From Porites lutea (Eukaryota > Cnidaria > Anthozoa > Scleractinia > Poritidae): 64,000 bases of DNA. The translations under genes were made by a program, and so were the position numbers. The DNA lies in assembly GCF_958299795.1 (NCBI RefSeq), contig NC_133208.1, positions 4,668,415-4,732,414 of the forward strand, given 5' to 3'. Positions 24,031 through 36,296 of the stretch are shown here, one piece after another (within the stretch, counting starts at the first letter, position 1; every line of letters starts with the position of its first letter). The notes beneath the pieces were generated by a model. That model did no database searches. It saw only the letters and a program-made list of their open reading frames with translations, and was not told where the DNA came from.

Positions 24031-25160
24031 ACGATTCCTGACACTAGATATAATACTTACGAAAGCATTGCGGAAGGTATTCCTTTTCCTGCAACTTGCC
24101 GGTACTCCCAGACATCCTGTGATGCAGAGCTGTAAAATAAAATTGTCGCTTTTGCACAACAAAGCAATCAGTTTAAATATCACAAACTCACACACGCTAG
24201 TGAGAGTTCAAGCCTTGAAAAAATAATGACTACAAAATAAAGAAAAAATAACGGGATCTTATCCTTGTCATTTATTTATTAGCTTCTGAATGGACAGCGC
24301 AATGACCTCTTCTCAAAAAAAAGCAAAAACAGTCTGATATATCAAATTATTCTTCGAAGTATAACAAACATATATCTACAAACTGATGTAGGGACTCTAC
24401 ACACCTTGTAAACCCATAATTTTGCATTTTCGGATACCTGGTATTTCCTTGCTTATTGTATGTAAACAGTTAAATAATCAAGAGACTTTTCACTTGATGC
24501 TTTTTAACAAGTTTCAGTAAGTTATTGGATTGGTATTAGAATTCCTTTTGTGATACCTTTTCTATGAAAGTTTTGAAAGTTGCCAGTCTATTGAAAAAAA
24601 ATGTATACAATTATGCCAGCAAAGATTACTCTATAAATCAGCCAAAATCAATCGCTAGGGACGGATTATCCGTCTGAGACGGATAATCCTCTTCAAAATC
24701 CGTCGAATTTGACAGATAAACAGATGGATTAATTCGGACCGTTTAATATAATTGTTCATCCAAAAGTAAACCGTTCCATTTTTAAAATAAGACGTATTAT
24801 CTGTCTGATGCGAATTATCCAACGGGTAACCCGTCTCAGACGAACAATCCATCTCTAGCGTGAAAACGGCCAATCTAAACCAACAGGCGACACATTTGCG
24901 TGCTTTACGGTACGAAATATTGTTCTTCTTTGATGCTTCTCGAATACGTAGTTTCGTCAGGTGTTCATAACTGAGGAAAATATATTGCTCACCCATATCC
25001 CGGTCCAAATTCCGTGACAATCCACCCCAGACTCTTGCTGTCGTTTGTACTGTACAAGTTTGTCGGCGATGCCAAAAACGAGCAATAACACCCCGGTTAT
25101 GATGTGAATAAATGCAAGAAGTCTCGCCATTTTAGCGAAGTTTGCCGAGTTTTCGTCCAT
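22084..25160 (-). CDS. MS4A/CD20-like four-pass membrane protein with short tail, G3
   Basis: Exons: 24993-25160 (56 aa, MDENSANFAKMARLL..., TM1, ends IWTGIW), 24061-24129 (23 aa, LCITGCLGVPASCRKRNTF...), 22903-23139 (79 aa, TM3 ACVYMLFSIIAAAFGG, loop YFITSYGLQNSHNYRAK, TM4 to CTCLLKPCSRHLR) and 22084-22251 (55 aa plus stop, GLQRPYYNPDNGH..., GGVPVAIPMQAIGGG). All joins are phase 0; the exon 1 donor is GTGAGC, the others GTAAGT. Total about 213 aa. The tail stops early: beyond the stop, down to about 21.96 kb, the DNA still aligns with the longer exon 4 of G4-G6 (GTGCGTAGCCTCCATGCT near its end), so the frame appears to have been lost after SHKSM and the protein shortened. The gene may still be functional because the membrane core is whole. 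No NQVDV exon was found. Intron 1 carries a MITE at 24.65 kb. Confidence 0.78.
23823..24010. repeat. GAATCCGG-rich dispersed repeat, copy 3
   Basis: Starts at CTCCATGTAAGAAAATCAGG and continues with GGAATCC-type words. It lies between exons 2 and 3 of G3 and has a positional counterpart at 36.3 kb beside G3b. Confidence 0.7.
24653..24860. mobile_element. MITE in G3 intron 1
   Basis: About 208 bp with inverted ends: CGCTAGGGACGGATTATCCG at the left and the complement of CGCTAGAGATGGATTGTTCG at the right. The interior repeats GTCTGA.ACGG words. No coding capacity. Confidence 0.7.
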
Positions 25161-25202
25161 GTTGACTTGAGTCTTTGCGGTAAGACGCAGAAAGTTTTAG
25201 TC

Positions 25203-25210
25203 TACGTCAT
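25203..25210 (-). promoter_or_regulatory. bZIP-like ATGACGTA motif upstream of G3
   Basis: On the gene strand ATGACGTA, 43 bp before the G3 ATG. It is a one-base variant of the motif shared by the subfamily-A genes and closer to a full CRE. Confidence 0.45.
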
Positions 25211-25699
25211 AACATCCACGAGAATATTAGAACTTCGATTCTTTCAAAGACTTGAAATCATGAACCACATCACGCACTATACCTGGGAAACTGGCAATAT
25301 CAAGCTAAAATTTCGTTTTAATTGGGATTCTTCATTTCATTCGATTCCACGACGTTGCAAACCCAGCTAATGGCTCGTCAGTCTACAAGTATTTTTAAAA
25401 GATTTCATGGGGATCTTGAATTAGAAGTTATGGAAATTTTGTGTCTTTTGCATAAATCCAAAAGTGGATTCCTGAATTTAAAGAAACCACTGAATGAGTG
25501 GCCTATTGTTGTGAAAACTCGAGAAAACGTTCTGGTTTTGTGATTGATTCACAAACAGTGACAGTGCATTTACGGTTAAAAGGGATGGAAATTCTAAACA
25601 AGGTATGTGAAAGGGGTACCATTTGTCAATAGAAGGTATACGGAAGGGCTACCTTTTCTGTCGAAAATGGTAAACATAGCTTTTGCAATACTGTATGTG

Positions 25700-26020
25700 C
25701 TTAAATAGTCATGCAAATAAAGCTCGTTGTTCTTGGTATATAAAAGGGTAAGGGGTTGGACCTCGGGGAGGAGCCTCCCAGTATGAAACTTTGTTGAATA
25801 ACACCCCCTCCCCCCGGGTACCCAGGGTACAATATGTGCTCGGCTCGGTGAAACCTTGCTCTACCGTGAGCTGTGTCACGTAACCCTGACCGAGAGAGAG
25901 TCGCAGTCGCCCAGCCTTTCGCAGACTTCGCGTTGGCAACGCGGCTTGAGAGAAGGCCAAGGACACTTGTAGGTACACTTGGGTTCTCATTGTTCGTTTT
26001 GTATCATGTCTCAGCAATCC
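25700..26020. repeat. Dispersed repeat shared with 36.57-36.78 kb
   Basis: Shared words include GGGTACCCAGGGTACAATAT, TCGGTGAAACCTTG and TACCGTGAGCTGTGTCACGT in the same order in both copies. It lies between G3 and G4. Short open frames through it are repeat-derived. Confidence 0.65.
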
Positions 26021-26200
26021 GCCACTTTAGAAACGAGAAGGAAACTGGGACGTGTTAACTTACGCAAAGACTTCAGGGACTGTTACTGGGGACAAAGTAA
26101 ACAAATTGACCAATAGCTGACCGGCGTGTCCCCAGAACACTCCCAGAAGTCTTTGCGAAAGTTAACTCTGTCCAGTTTCCTTCTCTTTTCTAAAGTGGCC
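26021..26200. mobile_element. Hairpin MITE, about 180 bp
   Basis: The left arm CCACTTTAGAAACGAGAAGG continues through GTTAACTTACGCAAAG; the right arm is its complement, ending CTTCTCTTTTCTAAAGTGG. The arms are about 50 bp each. No coding capacity. Confidence 0.75.
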
Positions 26201-26206
26201 AGTAAA

Positions 26207-26550
26207 CCTTTTCACCGAAACAGCAGCCATATTGAATTTATTAGATTTAAGGAGTATTATGGGATGCCCTAGGGGGACTCGCTGATTATTTACGCGCGCT
26301 TTTCGGGAAAAAAGAGAACTTCACTGTATATTTCTCGAAAAAAAGGCAATCATTATTACACCCAAACACAGCACAACGATCTTTTTTTTCCCATTATAAT
26401 CTTTTTCTAGGAAAACGTAAAGAAAAACTGGCCCGAAAAGCGCGCGTAAATACTGATGCGAGTATATCTGATCGTGCTCATACCCCCTGGGCATCCCATA
26501 ATACTCATTAAATCGAATAAATTCAATATGGCCGCTGTATCGGTAAAAAG
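26207..26550. mobile_element. MITE with about 70-bp inverted ends
   Basis: Both ends carry ACCGA(A/T)ACAGC(A/G)GCCATATT in opposite orientation, followed by TGAATTTATT.GATTTAA and TATTATGGGATGCCC. A second inner pair (GCGCGCTTTTCGGG and its complement) is nested inside. Immediately to the right begins sequence homologous to the 3' flanks of G5 and G6. Confidence 0.75.
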
Positions 26551-26835
26551 GCGTATTGACGATTTTACCCATGATTATTTCATACTGATTAGCTGATTAG
26601 CTCATGAATTTAACAAAGATAACCTGGCAAGAAAGTGTTCCTTTAAGGTAAGGGGACGTTAAAGAAGTAATAAACTGACAACATCTTCTCCGTCATAAAA
26701 AAGATTTGTAAACTTTATCATCTTTTTTTTACATCAAAAACTACAAATGATGAATGTTTTTCTTTTTTCAAAGAGTGTCTAACTATTTTCATTTTGTTGA
26801 ACCTTATAACACACAAAAATATGCAAATTTTAAAT

Positions 26836-27624
26836 GGTGGAGCTCGCGCGCGCGCGAAGCGGAGCACCATGAGTAAGAAAATTTGGTAACCTATGCATCC
26901 GATAAATTTGGGTAGTCACTTGACCGTACGCCCGCCCGCCCGACCGATCGTCCGTCCGCACCACAGACATACCAATGTAAAATAACTCAATCGTCATACA
27001 GGTATGGCAACTGGAGGGTATTTTGGCGGGAAATCGCATGCAATTGCGAAGTAAAGACAACTAAAGAGTCAATAAAAACGAAAACGGAAAGCGGAAATTG
27101 TTTCTGTATCCGAGTTGTCTAAGGTATTAAGCTTAGATTAATTGTCATGTCCACAAATTTGGAATACAGAGAAAGAGAGAGTCAGAGAAACGACTGGCCA
27201 GCGAAGCTAAATGAGAATTAGCGACATACAGCTAGATAAGAGTGGGAGATAAAAGACAAAGGAGACATTTTTTGTTGGAAGAACAACATGAAAATTTTGT
27301 AGCGGCGGTGGGAGAATAAGAATGCTAGCGGCCACCAAGATGAAAATGAGCGGCAGTGAAAAAAATGAACAAGAACACGTACGACATTCCCTCCATAAAA
27401 CGAGTAACCAGGAAGTTTCTGGAAGTTTGACGTTGTGGTCGTGCAAAACAACGGCAAAGAAATGAACAACTTAGCTAACTTTTTAGCTAATAAGACCAAT
27501 TGTAGTTTTTTCACCGTTCTCTTTTCCTTCGCCTCTTAGCATTGCACGATTATATATTTTGTTTGAGCAAACTATAAATATTATCGGGAGCTTCGCCTTT
27601 AGCCCTGGCTAAATCTAGATATTA
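26836..27624. mobile_element. Non-autonomous element GGTGGAGCTCGCGCG...TGGCTAAATC
   Basis: About 790 bp, starting with GGTGGAGCTCGCGCGCGCG and ending with GGGAGCTTCGCC then TGGCTAAATCTAGATATTA. A relic copy lies at 8095-8502. It separates the G4 last exon from its 3' homology block, so it inserted in the G4 3' flank after the G4-G6 duplications. Short frames inside do not resemble a transposase. Confidence 0.6.
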
Positions 27625-27774
27625 AGCTTCATATTGGCACAAATGCAACGAATGACTATAACTGAGTTTTTGACCTTTCAATCATTCATGAATGATATTC
27701 CGTTGTGCTGGTTTCCTTTTGAAGTGACACTAACACTCGTTTACTACTTTTAATTGAAAATACGCCTGTCAAGT

Positions 27775-30700
27775 CTACACATCCACTTGATTCTATTAGA
27801 GAGAGAAAAGGAAAGAACAAGCATTAGAAGCACATAATAATAATGAGTGGATAACATACACTTTGCTTTGCTTAAACTTTCCGTCCGTTTGCAGGGGCGT
27901 AGCCAAGATTTTTCAAAGGGGGGGTCACAATAGGGACACCATCGGGGGATCGCCGACTATATATCGTTTATACCGCTGCTCTCCCTCGTGTATCAGCGGG
28001 ATCGGTCGTATTATCGCGGCATGAAGGCCAATATTAACTAAAGACAAGAGCCGTTGACGAAAATACTTTACAAAAAAACAAATTTTAAAAAAGTGGGCTT
28101 TTCAACAATGGCTTTTACGGCCAAGATATTGTCATGGCGTTTTCGCCACCTGAATATTGTAGGTTGTTTGCTCAAAAGAAGGCCTACCAAGGGGGGGTCA
28201 CGGGCACCCCAGGACCCCCCCCCCCCCCCTAGCTACGCCCCTGGTTTGTGACGAGTTGTGCTTGTTGTTACAAACAGTGCCTTGGGTGGCACATACTGAC
28301 CGGTGATCGTACTTTACTTAGTAAATGTATATGTGGGTTCGACTTAATAAAACAGTCAATCACTGCTTTTAAAGGGCTAACGGATAGTTCTCTCTCAAAA
28401 GCATTTACACGAAACGTGGCAGTACAAAACAGCCGAGACTGCCAAGAAATGTTACCCAACACTGATTTACCCTGCAAGCAGGAACTAGCAGAGATTTCTC
28501 TCGTGCATGGCTTTTATCGTTTACAAGGTGGCTCGCGTCGCTTGTAAACAAACCAATTACGCTACTTTGTATTACCAATATTTCGAAAGGCTCGGCCTTT
28601 CTTCTTCGGGGTCTTACATACAAATGACATGGTCACACAATAAAAGATAGCCTGTAATATGATACTATGAGTGTCAGAATAAAAAGGAGAAAGTGAACGA
28701 TGAAAGTATATGAAAACAAAAACCGTTGAAGTCGTTTTATAAAAGAAATTTGAAATGTAAAATCAGCCTTGCTTTTTTCCGTTGATGTTGAAGTTATGGC
28801 TAATTAGATCCTCTACTGGGATTCGGTCATTCTGTTTTGTAACGTTGGTCCTTGTTCCCAAAACTAAACATGATCGGAAACCTTTCGATTGGAATTCCTC
28901 TCCCTACTACACAGAAAGCCACACCTACCTCCTCGTGTTTCGGTAGTGCGTAACCACCATGCTTAAACGAACAGGGAATTTCACTCTCCTGAGGGGAGGA
29001 ATCTGTACTTGACATTGCCTCAGATGGACTAATGCGCACGAGATGAGATTGAAACTGCTCTTGTGGGTTGCTCGTTGCCATCCCTTCAGACGAGGCAACT
29101 TGGACAATCTCATGCTGACATGGTGACGCACCAGAAACAGGCACCAGGACCACCGGTTGATGGGAACCCTGTGGTGCAGTTCCAGCACTACCTAGTTGAA
29201 TCCAAGTAGCCACAGGATCACCTCCGTTAAGCTGGGATGTGAGGTATCCATCCGTTGGGTTGTTACTGCACATGCTCTGCTCTTCCTGTTAGCGATTGAA
29301 GTATGCAAATTCCTGTAAGTTTACCGGAAACTTTACAGTGGTAGTTGATTCACTCATTTTCTTTAGAGGTTAAGAGTGGACTACAAAAAGCAATAAATGG
29401 ACCTCCAGAAAGGAGATGAGCCGCACTATAAATTCCATTGTCAGCCCCCAGTTTCGGAGCTTAGATATTTCAAATACCTCTTTTGGTATCCAAAATTATG
29501 TGAATGGCTTCTCCTTTATATTTCTACTCTCTCTTTCTCTTAACATATCTATACTGATATTTGGAGATTTTATTGAAACCTACAAAAATGGCTCAACTCT
29601 TCGAGGCGAGGACCCTATTTTAGACTCAGTTCTCAACATCTACATTGTGCGTGAAGTGGCGCTTGCAAGAGGTTAAAAACAATGGAAAATTATTAAAACC
29701 GCCAGCCCCGAAATCTGGTCGCGATCGCGTATAGGAGGTGATCTTTTACTAGTGGTTCCAACTGTCAGAACTGTGGGGCTTTGACTGGGAAAATTTTGTG
29801 TTTTGGAGAGGTGGTCGCTTATGGGAGCTGGTTGCACATAGAGGTTCGACTGTTACCCACAACAATGTCTCAAGGAAATTTTGACAATGCTGACTCCCAT
29901 CGGCTCGAGTGACAGTTTATTTTAATTTACATTACAGACCAACTCGAAGTGGTACAGCTTTAGAACACGTAGAAAGGCAAGACGTATGAGCTTGAGTTTT
30001 GTCGCCTCATCTGGATTCCGGAATCAGGGATATTTTTGCTTGTAAAATAAGGAATCCTTGGAATTCAACTCTAGGATTCCGGAATCTCGCTAACGATTGC
30101 AATCTGTAATCCAGGTTCCTTTGACAACGAATCCGGAATCCAGTACCTAGATTTCGGAATCCACATCGTGGAATTCAGAATCCAAGACTGCCTTAAAGAT
30201 TCGCCTCTTACTTGGGACGAGTTATGGCTACTTTACCTGCGGCTGTTGGCAACAGGGTTTCAGCAAACAGGTGCACATCGCTGCCCACATTCCAATCACA
30301 AACGTAGCGATACCCAGAATGAGCATGAAGGCGGAAATAACCACCTTTCTTTGATGGTACCTATTGTCGGACTCGAAGTCGTCATTATCCGCGTCATTCA
30401 AGGTAATCAGAATGCTGTAAACTATAATGATTACCGCACCAAAACCGGCGGATATATTGGAGAAACCTATGAAAAGGGCAGCCTGAAAAAATATGTTCAT
30501 AAAAAAAAATAAGCAAAAATTCCACTAGGAAACTGTAAGTTAAAAGGAATGGGCAACATCATATTAAGGCCGTTGGGCAACAATAAGGGCAACGCTTTAC
30601 TTACAAAAGCATTGCGGATATTTGTCCTTTCTCTACCACTTCCGGGGATTCCTAGAGCCCCTGTGATACACGTCTGTAACCGAAGAGATAACAATGAATG

Positions 30701-32767
30701 GTTTATACATAATAAAATCTAATTTAAAGGCGACTTGCCACGCTTTGAATAGAGTTAAATCAAATGCCTGAAACGTGTCTTCGGCTAGAATGTCGGTCCC
30801 AAAGCAGAGTGATGCCACATATGTTGAATAGAAGCGAAAGAATTCGGGGAAATTTTTGTTTTGGTTTGGTGTTTAATTTTGTTTCTGACTTTTTTCTCAG
30901 TAAGAAGTATCAAGATGGAAACAACCAATTCTCTCTACAAACGACTTACAACCACGCCCAAAGGAAAATATTTCGACCGTAAGCAAGCCTCCCTCTCGTC
31001 TACATTTTGGTAATGTCTTCCCCTTCCCTGCACTGTATAATATACAAAAATATTACCACATTCTAATACAGATATGTAGAACTGTATTAGACTTCCTCAA
31101 AAATATATTGGTCATCGATCCATCACGCCAAATTGTTTTGGGAAAAAAATATGTTTGGCTAAAAAGAAAATTAAATGAGCACTTGTCGGACGTTTTTGTC
31201 TTGAAATTTCGGGCTCAATGAACTGAGACTGAAATGTATCGCGAAGTCATTAAGCCTTACTTTTTTAAAACAAGATTCCTGGGCTCCTTAACCCATTCGC
31301 CCCTGAACCGCCCGTAACCGCCCGTGCGGATCCACGTCCTTTCTACCCCTTGTGACGTCATCAGTTTTAACGGTCAAGGACAACTTTGTCCGCTAACTTG
31401 TGCAGAGTGAAGAGATCTTTCAAACCATGCCAGAATGAGCACAATTCAGTCAAGGAAACCGGAGAAAGAGGCAAAAAACCATGTAACATTGACCTGAAAA
31501 TCTCCATGAAAATCTTGTTCCATTGCCCACCTACCTTTCCTTTCACCTAATCCTAAGATCCTAAAAGCTTTCCTAAAAAATATTCCCACCAAAATGAAGC
31601 CTACTAAATGCCCAGCAAGAGAAAAAAAAATGAGGCAACAAAAGCGAAAAAAGAGGGGAGGAGAGAAAGCGAAAAGTAAAAGTCAAGACTGCTGTGTCAC
31701 TTTTAAACCCAAACACTGTCGAAATTTTGCTTTCTGCGCATGCCCGAACTTCGCAAGCTGATATTTTGCATCTGGATCAGAAGGCCGCGAAGTGTACGAC
31801 CTGCAAAGCGGTTTGTGGTAAGTTTTAGCTCTTTATAGCACGACAGTGACCAGAAAACCACCCGACTAGCTTCAAAACGCGTTTTTTCGGCAAAATCTCC
31901 AGGAGCGAATGGGTTAAGAGTGTTCCGCTCACTTCAAGGGCGAACAAAACAAAACCAAGCTTTGTAATGCATTCAGTACCCGATGAACCGTCAATTGATT
32001 TGCATTGGCGTCGATCGTTCTTTCGTTGTTATTGATATCTGGGCAAACGGAACCTCGTTATTCCTATAAAAATGTCCGTATTTTAAAAAAACGTGTTTCA
32101 AGGCGTATATATGATTCAGTCAGACCCTTTTTAAACGGCATCTAAGTAATGATCCGGGTTACACGGAAGTAATTTCTTTTGTTGATTACATACTAGGAAT
32201 GTTTTCGGCAGAGAATGGACAAACCTACCAAGAGACAGTTTACGAAATAAAATATATTTAAACTTCATGTTTTAAAGGGTGTTTCATTGTGTTAAAAGAT
32301 TTCGACCATGTAATCATAAGAGTTACAAACAATAGCCAAGAAAAGTTTACAATTTTACATGTTCCTCTCATAGGATTTCTGTGTTACACTAAGACGAGAT
32401 TTTGTTATAAGGAAGTTGGTTTGAATACAAGGGATTAATATACATGCTGCTTTGTGAAATTTCGTAAGATTTTATGATTAAACCAAGCAGAAATTAGCAC
32501 CTTTATGCGTTCCGACGTGTTCATTGCATTTGGGTCCTTCCTTCTTATCTGGACCATTACTTACAACAAGTTTTATCAGATTAAGTAGGAATTAAAAATA
32601 TTGCTTACCCATATTCCAAAGAAAACTCCGAAATGCCCGTAGCGAATTGTCCCTCCGGGGACAAGTCGATCGGCAATGCCAAAACATAGCAGTAAAACTC
32701 CAGTAAGGATTTGAGTAATGGCCAAAAACCTCGCCATTTTAGCTGTGTTTGCTGAGTTTTCGGCCAT
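27775..32767 (-). CDS. MS4A/CD20-like four-pass membrane protein ending NQVDV, G4
   Basis: Five exons: 32609-32767 (53 aa, MAENSANTAKMARF..., TM1), 30605-30673 (23 aa, TCITGALGIPGSGRERTN...), 30237-30482 (82 aa, TM3, an acidic loop with NDADNDDFESDNRYHQRK, TM4 ending KPCCQQPQ), 28929-29285 (119 aa, Pro/Gln/Ser-rich tail beginning EEQSMCSNNPTDGY and ending YALPKHEE) and a micro-exon 27775-27792 (NQVDV, stop). All joins are phase 0; the micro-exon acceptor has a long pyrimidine tract (TTCTCTCTCTAATAG). Total 282 aa. The tail is cytoplasmic if the topology follows MS4A proteins. The last four residues fit a hydrophobic-x-hydrophobic PDZ ligand (inference). Introns have absorbed elements: intron 1 at 31288-31917, intron 3 a GAATCCGG repeat, intron 4 an element at 27892-28243. 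A TGACGCA motif lies 44 bp upstream of the ATG. Function in the organism is unknown. Confidence 0.82.
27892..28243. mobile_element. Non-autonomous DNA element, CAGGGGCGTAGC ends, copy 2 (G4 intron 4)
   Basis: Same family as 12581-12924, inverted relative to it. It starts CAGGGGCGTAGCCAAGAT and ends CTAGCTACGCCCCTG after a poly-C run. It lengthens the intron before the G4 micro-exon compared with G6. Confidence 0.8.
29999..30212. repeat. GAATCCGG-rich dispersed repeat, copy 4 (G4 intron 3)
   Basis: Dense in GGATTCCGGAATC and GAATCCGGAATCC words; it lies just beyond the splice donor of the TM3-TM4 exon of G4. Confidence 0.7.
31288..31917. mobile_element. MITE with TTAACCCATTCGC ends in G4 intron 1
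   Basis: The left end is TTAACCCATTCGCCCCTG; the right end is CAGGAGCGAATGGGTTAA, its inverted partner. About 630 bp without a transposase-like frame. The TTAA at both extremes could be part of the ends or a TTAA target duplication. Confidence 0.8.
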
Positions 32768-32810
32768 GTTGACAAAGCGGCTTTGCAGTCAACACGGAAA
32801 CTATAAAGAC

Positions 32811-32818
32811 TGCGTCAC
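32811..32818 (-). promoter_or_regulatory. bZIP-like GTGACGCA motif upstream of G4
   Basis: On the gene strand GTGACGCA, 44 bp before the ATG. Just upstream (32825-32836) lies CTTTAAACATTCATGAG, which aligns with similar AT-rich segments before G5 and G6. Confidence 0.45.
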
Positions 32819-33584
32819 TAAACTCTCATGAATGTTTAAAGAGGCTGTGTCACGGCAGTCCAGTTCATTTTGTTTATTTTTGCCAATTACTCGCCCTCAA
32901 TCGCTACGGAACTTAAAGTAAGCAAAGAAATTCGTACATGCAAATGACAAAATCAGAGATCCGAGACAAACAAATATATCTCCAGAGCATTATTTTTGAA
33001 GTTGCAAGAAGCAGGAATCGACTTCGAAAAACTGTTAGGCTGAACAGTTTTCAAAAACCCTAACTTCAATCCTTTTCAAATGAATCTTCTTCAGTTTTGC
33101 CCATCCCTGGCATCTGTTGTTTCTGTTATGTTATTTTAACCTTCCTTTAAAGTTTTAAGCGGTTATTTTTATGTTTCTCTTAATTTAATGGGCATTTTGT
33201 AATTTTCTAATTTGGCTGAATTTCTTGACACAGCTCCTTAAATAATTCATGCATGTCCATATTGCTATTTAACTTAACAGTGGATGTCGGAATCCTTATT
33301 CAGGTTCATAGCCTTATTCTTGGCCGACATCCGAGGTCGATCGCGGCCCCTCCGCTTCTCTCTTTCTCCCGACGAGATAGGGAGAGATGCGGACGGTCCA
33401 CGATCGAACTTGGACGTCTGAAAATCAGGCTATCAGGGTCATTGTGATGTCATCGTTGGCCTATTGTTTCTTTGAACTTGAAATTGAACAAGATGCAATG
33501 CACAAACCTTTGTTAATCAATCAGTAACTGATTAAAGTGGATGATTTTCCTCCATTTTGCAATTTCCTATTATTTTGGAGTAAT

Positions 33585-34062
33585 TACTTGGCTTCACACT
33601 AGAAGCTAATGTACTTTCAAGTAGGCACTTGATTCAAGAGCACTTGAAAATCTTTAGTCGCTCTGTAGAAAACATGGCTTCACACTTGTTGATGAAGTAT
33701 ACATGTAGTATAGTAACTTGAAGTACAAGCTGGTAATCATCTTTCGCAGTTAAATTATTCATGCATATCACAATCGTCATTGCTCGCGACAAAAGCTGTC
33801 CGTTCATTAGAATCTTGCAACCGCGGCACGTGCATATCGCAGACATAGTGCACACGGCTTCCATTTCTTATTGGTCGAGTGTGTTCTCAAGTATGGTGCA
33901 GACCACACTTGGCGACGAACTTCGGCTTCTTTGAACTACGGACGTTTCCATGGACATGCATCAAGTAAAGTTGAAGTAGGTACATTTTACCCCTTCACAC
34001 TCAAAGTAGGTTCCAAGTTCACTTAGATTATTCTCGAGAGCTCTATTGTGAAGCCAACAATT
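33585..34062. mobile_element. Non-autonomous element with TGGCTTCACACT ends
   Basis: The left end is TTGGCTTCACACTAGAAGC and the right end ATTGTGAAGCCAA, inverted. The interior repeats TCAAGTAGG / CAAAGTAGG words. The corresponding place in the 2.4-kb block lacks it. The open frame through it does not resemble a known protein. Confidence 0.55.
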
Positions 34063-34626
34063 GTCATGAGTGGCGTCTGCTAGACAGGGGGCGTTTATTT
34101 AGAGAGGGGCGTCTAATGCAAACTTAAAGAGTAAGGGAGGAGTCTAGACAAGGGACGTTTATTTGACAGAAGGCGTCAATTAGATTATTTACGATATTAA
34201 TAATAAAACACTTAGATTCAGTACCTAGTGTTTGTAATATCTGAAATAATCAAGGTCTCGGTAAGTAATATCAGCCTCGGTCGATAATAACCTCGACCTT
34301 GGTTATTCCAAATATCCTAATCCAATAATTGTTTAAACCAGTCAGTCTGACCAGTGTAGTGTTTCTTGTGTAATTACAGTTACTATGCTTTACAACCAGG
34401 TTCTAAGCAAGCTGGTCGACAGGGTAAGCTTGCTTCTTCATCTTAATCTGCTAACAAAGTTAGAGAAAAACTAATAACCTTATATGTTAGATGCAAGTTA
34501 ATACACCGTTTCTGTGGCTGTTGATGTAATGTGTTCCCCCCAAAATACAAGTCTTACGATAACTATACTGTGTTGGTGCTCGACATGACCTAATTTGCGT
34601 GTCGGGTGAGAGAGTTAAAACTCTCT

Positions 34627-35025
34627 CAGGGGCACCCAACGAGAATATAGTTCAAAACCACTTAAACATAGAATTTTTAAACGTATTTTAGTATTTAAAC
34701 GGTAGATATAGGAATATTTTTATCCCCTAAAAGTTTTTCATCATTTCGGATTTCCTAGCTGAAAGTCAAGTGATCCGAAAATTATAGGGATCAAAACTTA
34801 CCTTTTCGAAAATTTCAGCCAGAAAAAAGGCTCCCGAAAATTCTAGGTGCCCTTTTTAGGGTAAAAATCCGTTAAAAATAGGCAATTATACCATTTTTTA
34901 GATGTTCGAAAATCCTAGGAGAGGCAGGCAAGCAAGAAACTTTACAACAAATGTTCCGAAAATTCTAAATCTCAAATCGTCTTCCGAACAGCTATTTTTC
35001 CGAAAATTGTCGTTGGGTGCCCCTG
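34627..35025. mobile_element. MITE with CAGGGGCACCCAACG ends, copy 1
   Basis: About 399 bp, starting CAGGGGCACCCAACGA and ending TCGTTGGGTGCCCCTG. Flanked by CTCTCT on both sides (34621-34626, 35026-35031). The paralogous block near 2.89 kb reads straight through (TTTTAACTCCTTCACAG), giving the empty site. A second copy is at 58221-58668. The interior is rich in CCGAAAAT(T/C)(C/T)TAGG words. Confidence 0.85.
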
Positions 35026-35361
35026 CTCTCTCACAGTTATCCCTTGCATAGCTTGATTTTAATTTTTTCTTCATCAAGCCTCTTGATCTCTTCGGAGAAA
35101 TGAAGTTCTATTTCACCCAACCTTTAGCTCCACATCAACCATTCAACCTGCTACTGATCTTGTGTATTTGTTCTGTAGTGGTGCGTAACGTCCATGCTCG
35201 AACAAACCGAGTAGCACTTTATAATTAGGAACCCATGAGTGTATGAAATCTGCATTTGACATTGCATTAGGTGGGGTATTGTTCATCCCTTCAGAAGAGG
35301 ATTCTTCAGCAATTCAATACTAACCCAATAAAGCATTAGAAGGAAGCATTAGCACCATCGA

Positions 35362-36010
35362 TTAGTGGGAAGCCTGTGCTGGAGCTCCGCTGTCAATTGT
35401 TTGCATTGGAATGGCCACAGGAACACCTCCAGCCATCTGGATCATGTCATGTCCATTATCTGGGTTATAATAAGTCCGCTGCCATCCCTGTAAAACGTTG
35501 CAAGCTTTAGCAGCCGTGCTGGTCAAAATGCGTTTTGTATTGATCACTGTTTTTTAAATTGAGCTTCAAAAAGTCAAAATAAATCTAATTCATTTTAATT
35601 AATACAAGCTACAGTGGAACTTATATCCGGAGGGCCTTATAATCGGGTATATTTTTGCGTTCACAGTCAGAGAACACCTGAGAGGACCTTTAACTTGCGG
35701 GGGGGGGGGGGGGGGGGCTTAAATAAGTGGGAAGGAGAAGGGCTTAAAGGGACAGTTTACGGTACTTACCCGCCGTTGTCCGCTGCAGGGCTTAAACAAA
35801 CAGGTGAAAACTTCAGTCCAGATGCCAATCCAATACGTAAGAGTGTCCAAGATAAGCATGCATGATTACGATAATTGCCAGCTTTGCACGATAGTTGTCG
35901 TTATTTTGGAATCCGTAACTGGTAATGAAAAAAATCTTCACGCTGTAAACTACGGTGATTATTGCACCAAGTGCAACGGCTATGATGGAAAATCCCATGT
36001 AAACACAAGC
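35362..36010 (-). pseudogene. G3b: 5'-truncated MS4A-like gene relic (exons 3 and 4 only)
   Basis: Exon 3 equivalent at 35770-36010 (TM3 ACVYMGFSIIAVALGA, loop FFITSYGFQNNDNYRAK) and exon 4 equivalent at 35362-35487 (GWQRTYYNPDNGHDMIQ, GGVPVAIPMQTID, stop after QASH). Both align with G3. Exon 3 is 241 nt rather than 237: a 4-bp CATG repeat within TM4 shifts the frame and leads to a stop. No exon 1 or exon 2 exists between here and G5. The tail stop falls even earlier than in G3. With no start exon and a shifted frame it is unlikely to make a four-pass protein. The acceptor of exon 3 (GCTGAG) is also weak. Confidence 0.75.
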
Positions 36011-36296
36011 CTCAGCAATAAAAGAAATGCAAACAAGAAGCAATGATCGCAATGGTTGGTCGCACAAGTGATAATAAAAAATAAAAATTAAATAGCTTGT
36101 TAAAACATCTTTACTCATGTTATCTCTTAAGGCCCTGATTAGACAAACTCATACTTTTCTTTACTATTTAGAAAACAGGATAAAGGATAAATAATAACGT
36201 ATAAAACAACAACAAAGAAAAAAAACGTCAACGGTGAGCGTCAGCAGCCAATACAACGACAAATACAAAACCAATTAATAATCAGACCTGATTCCT

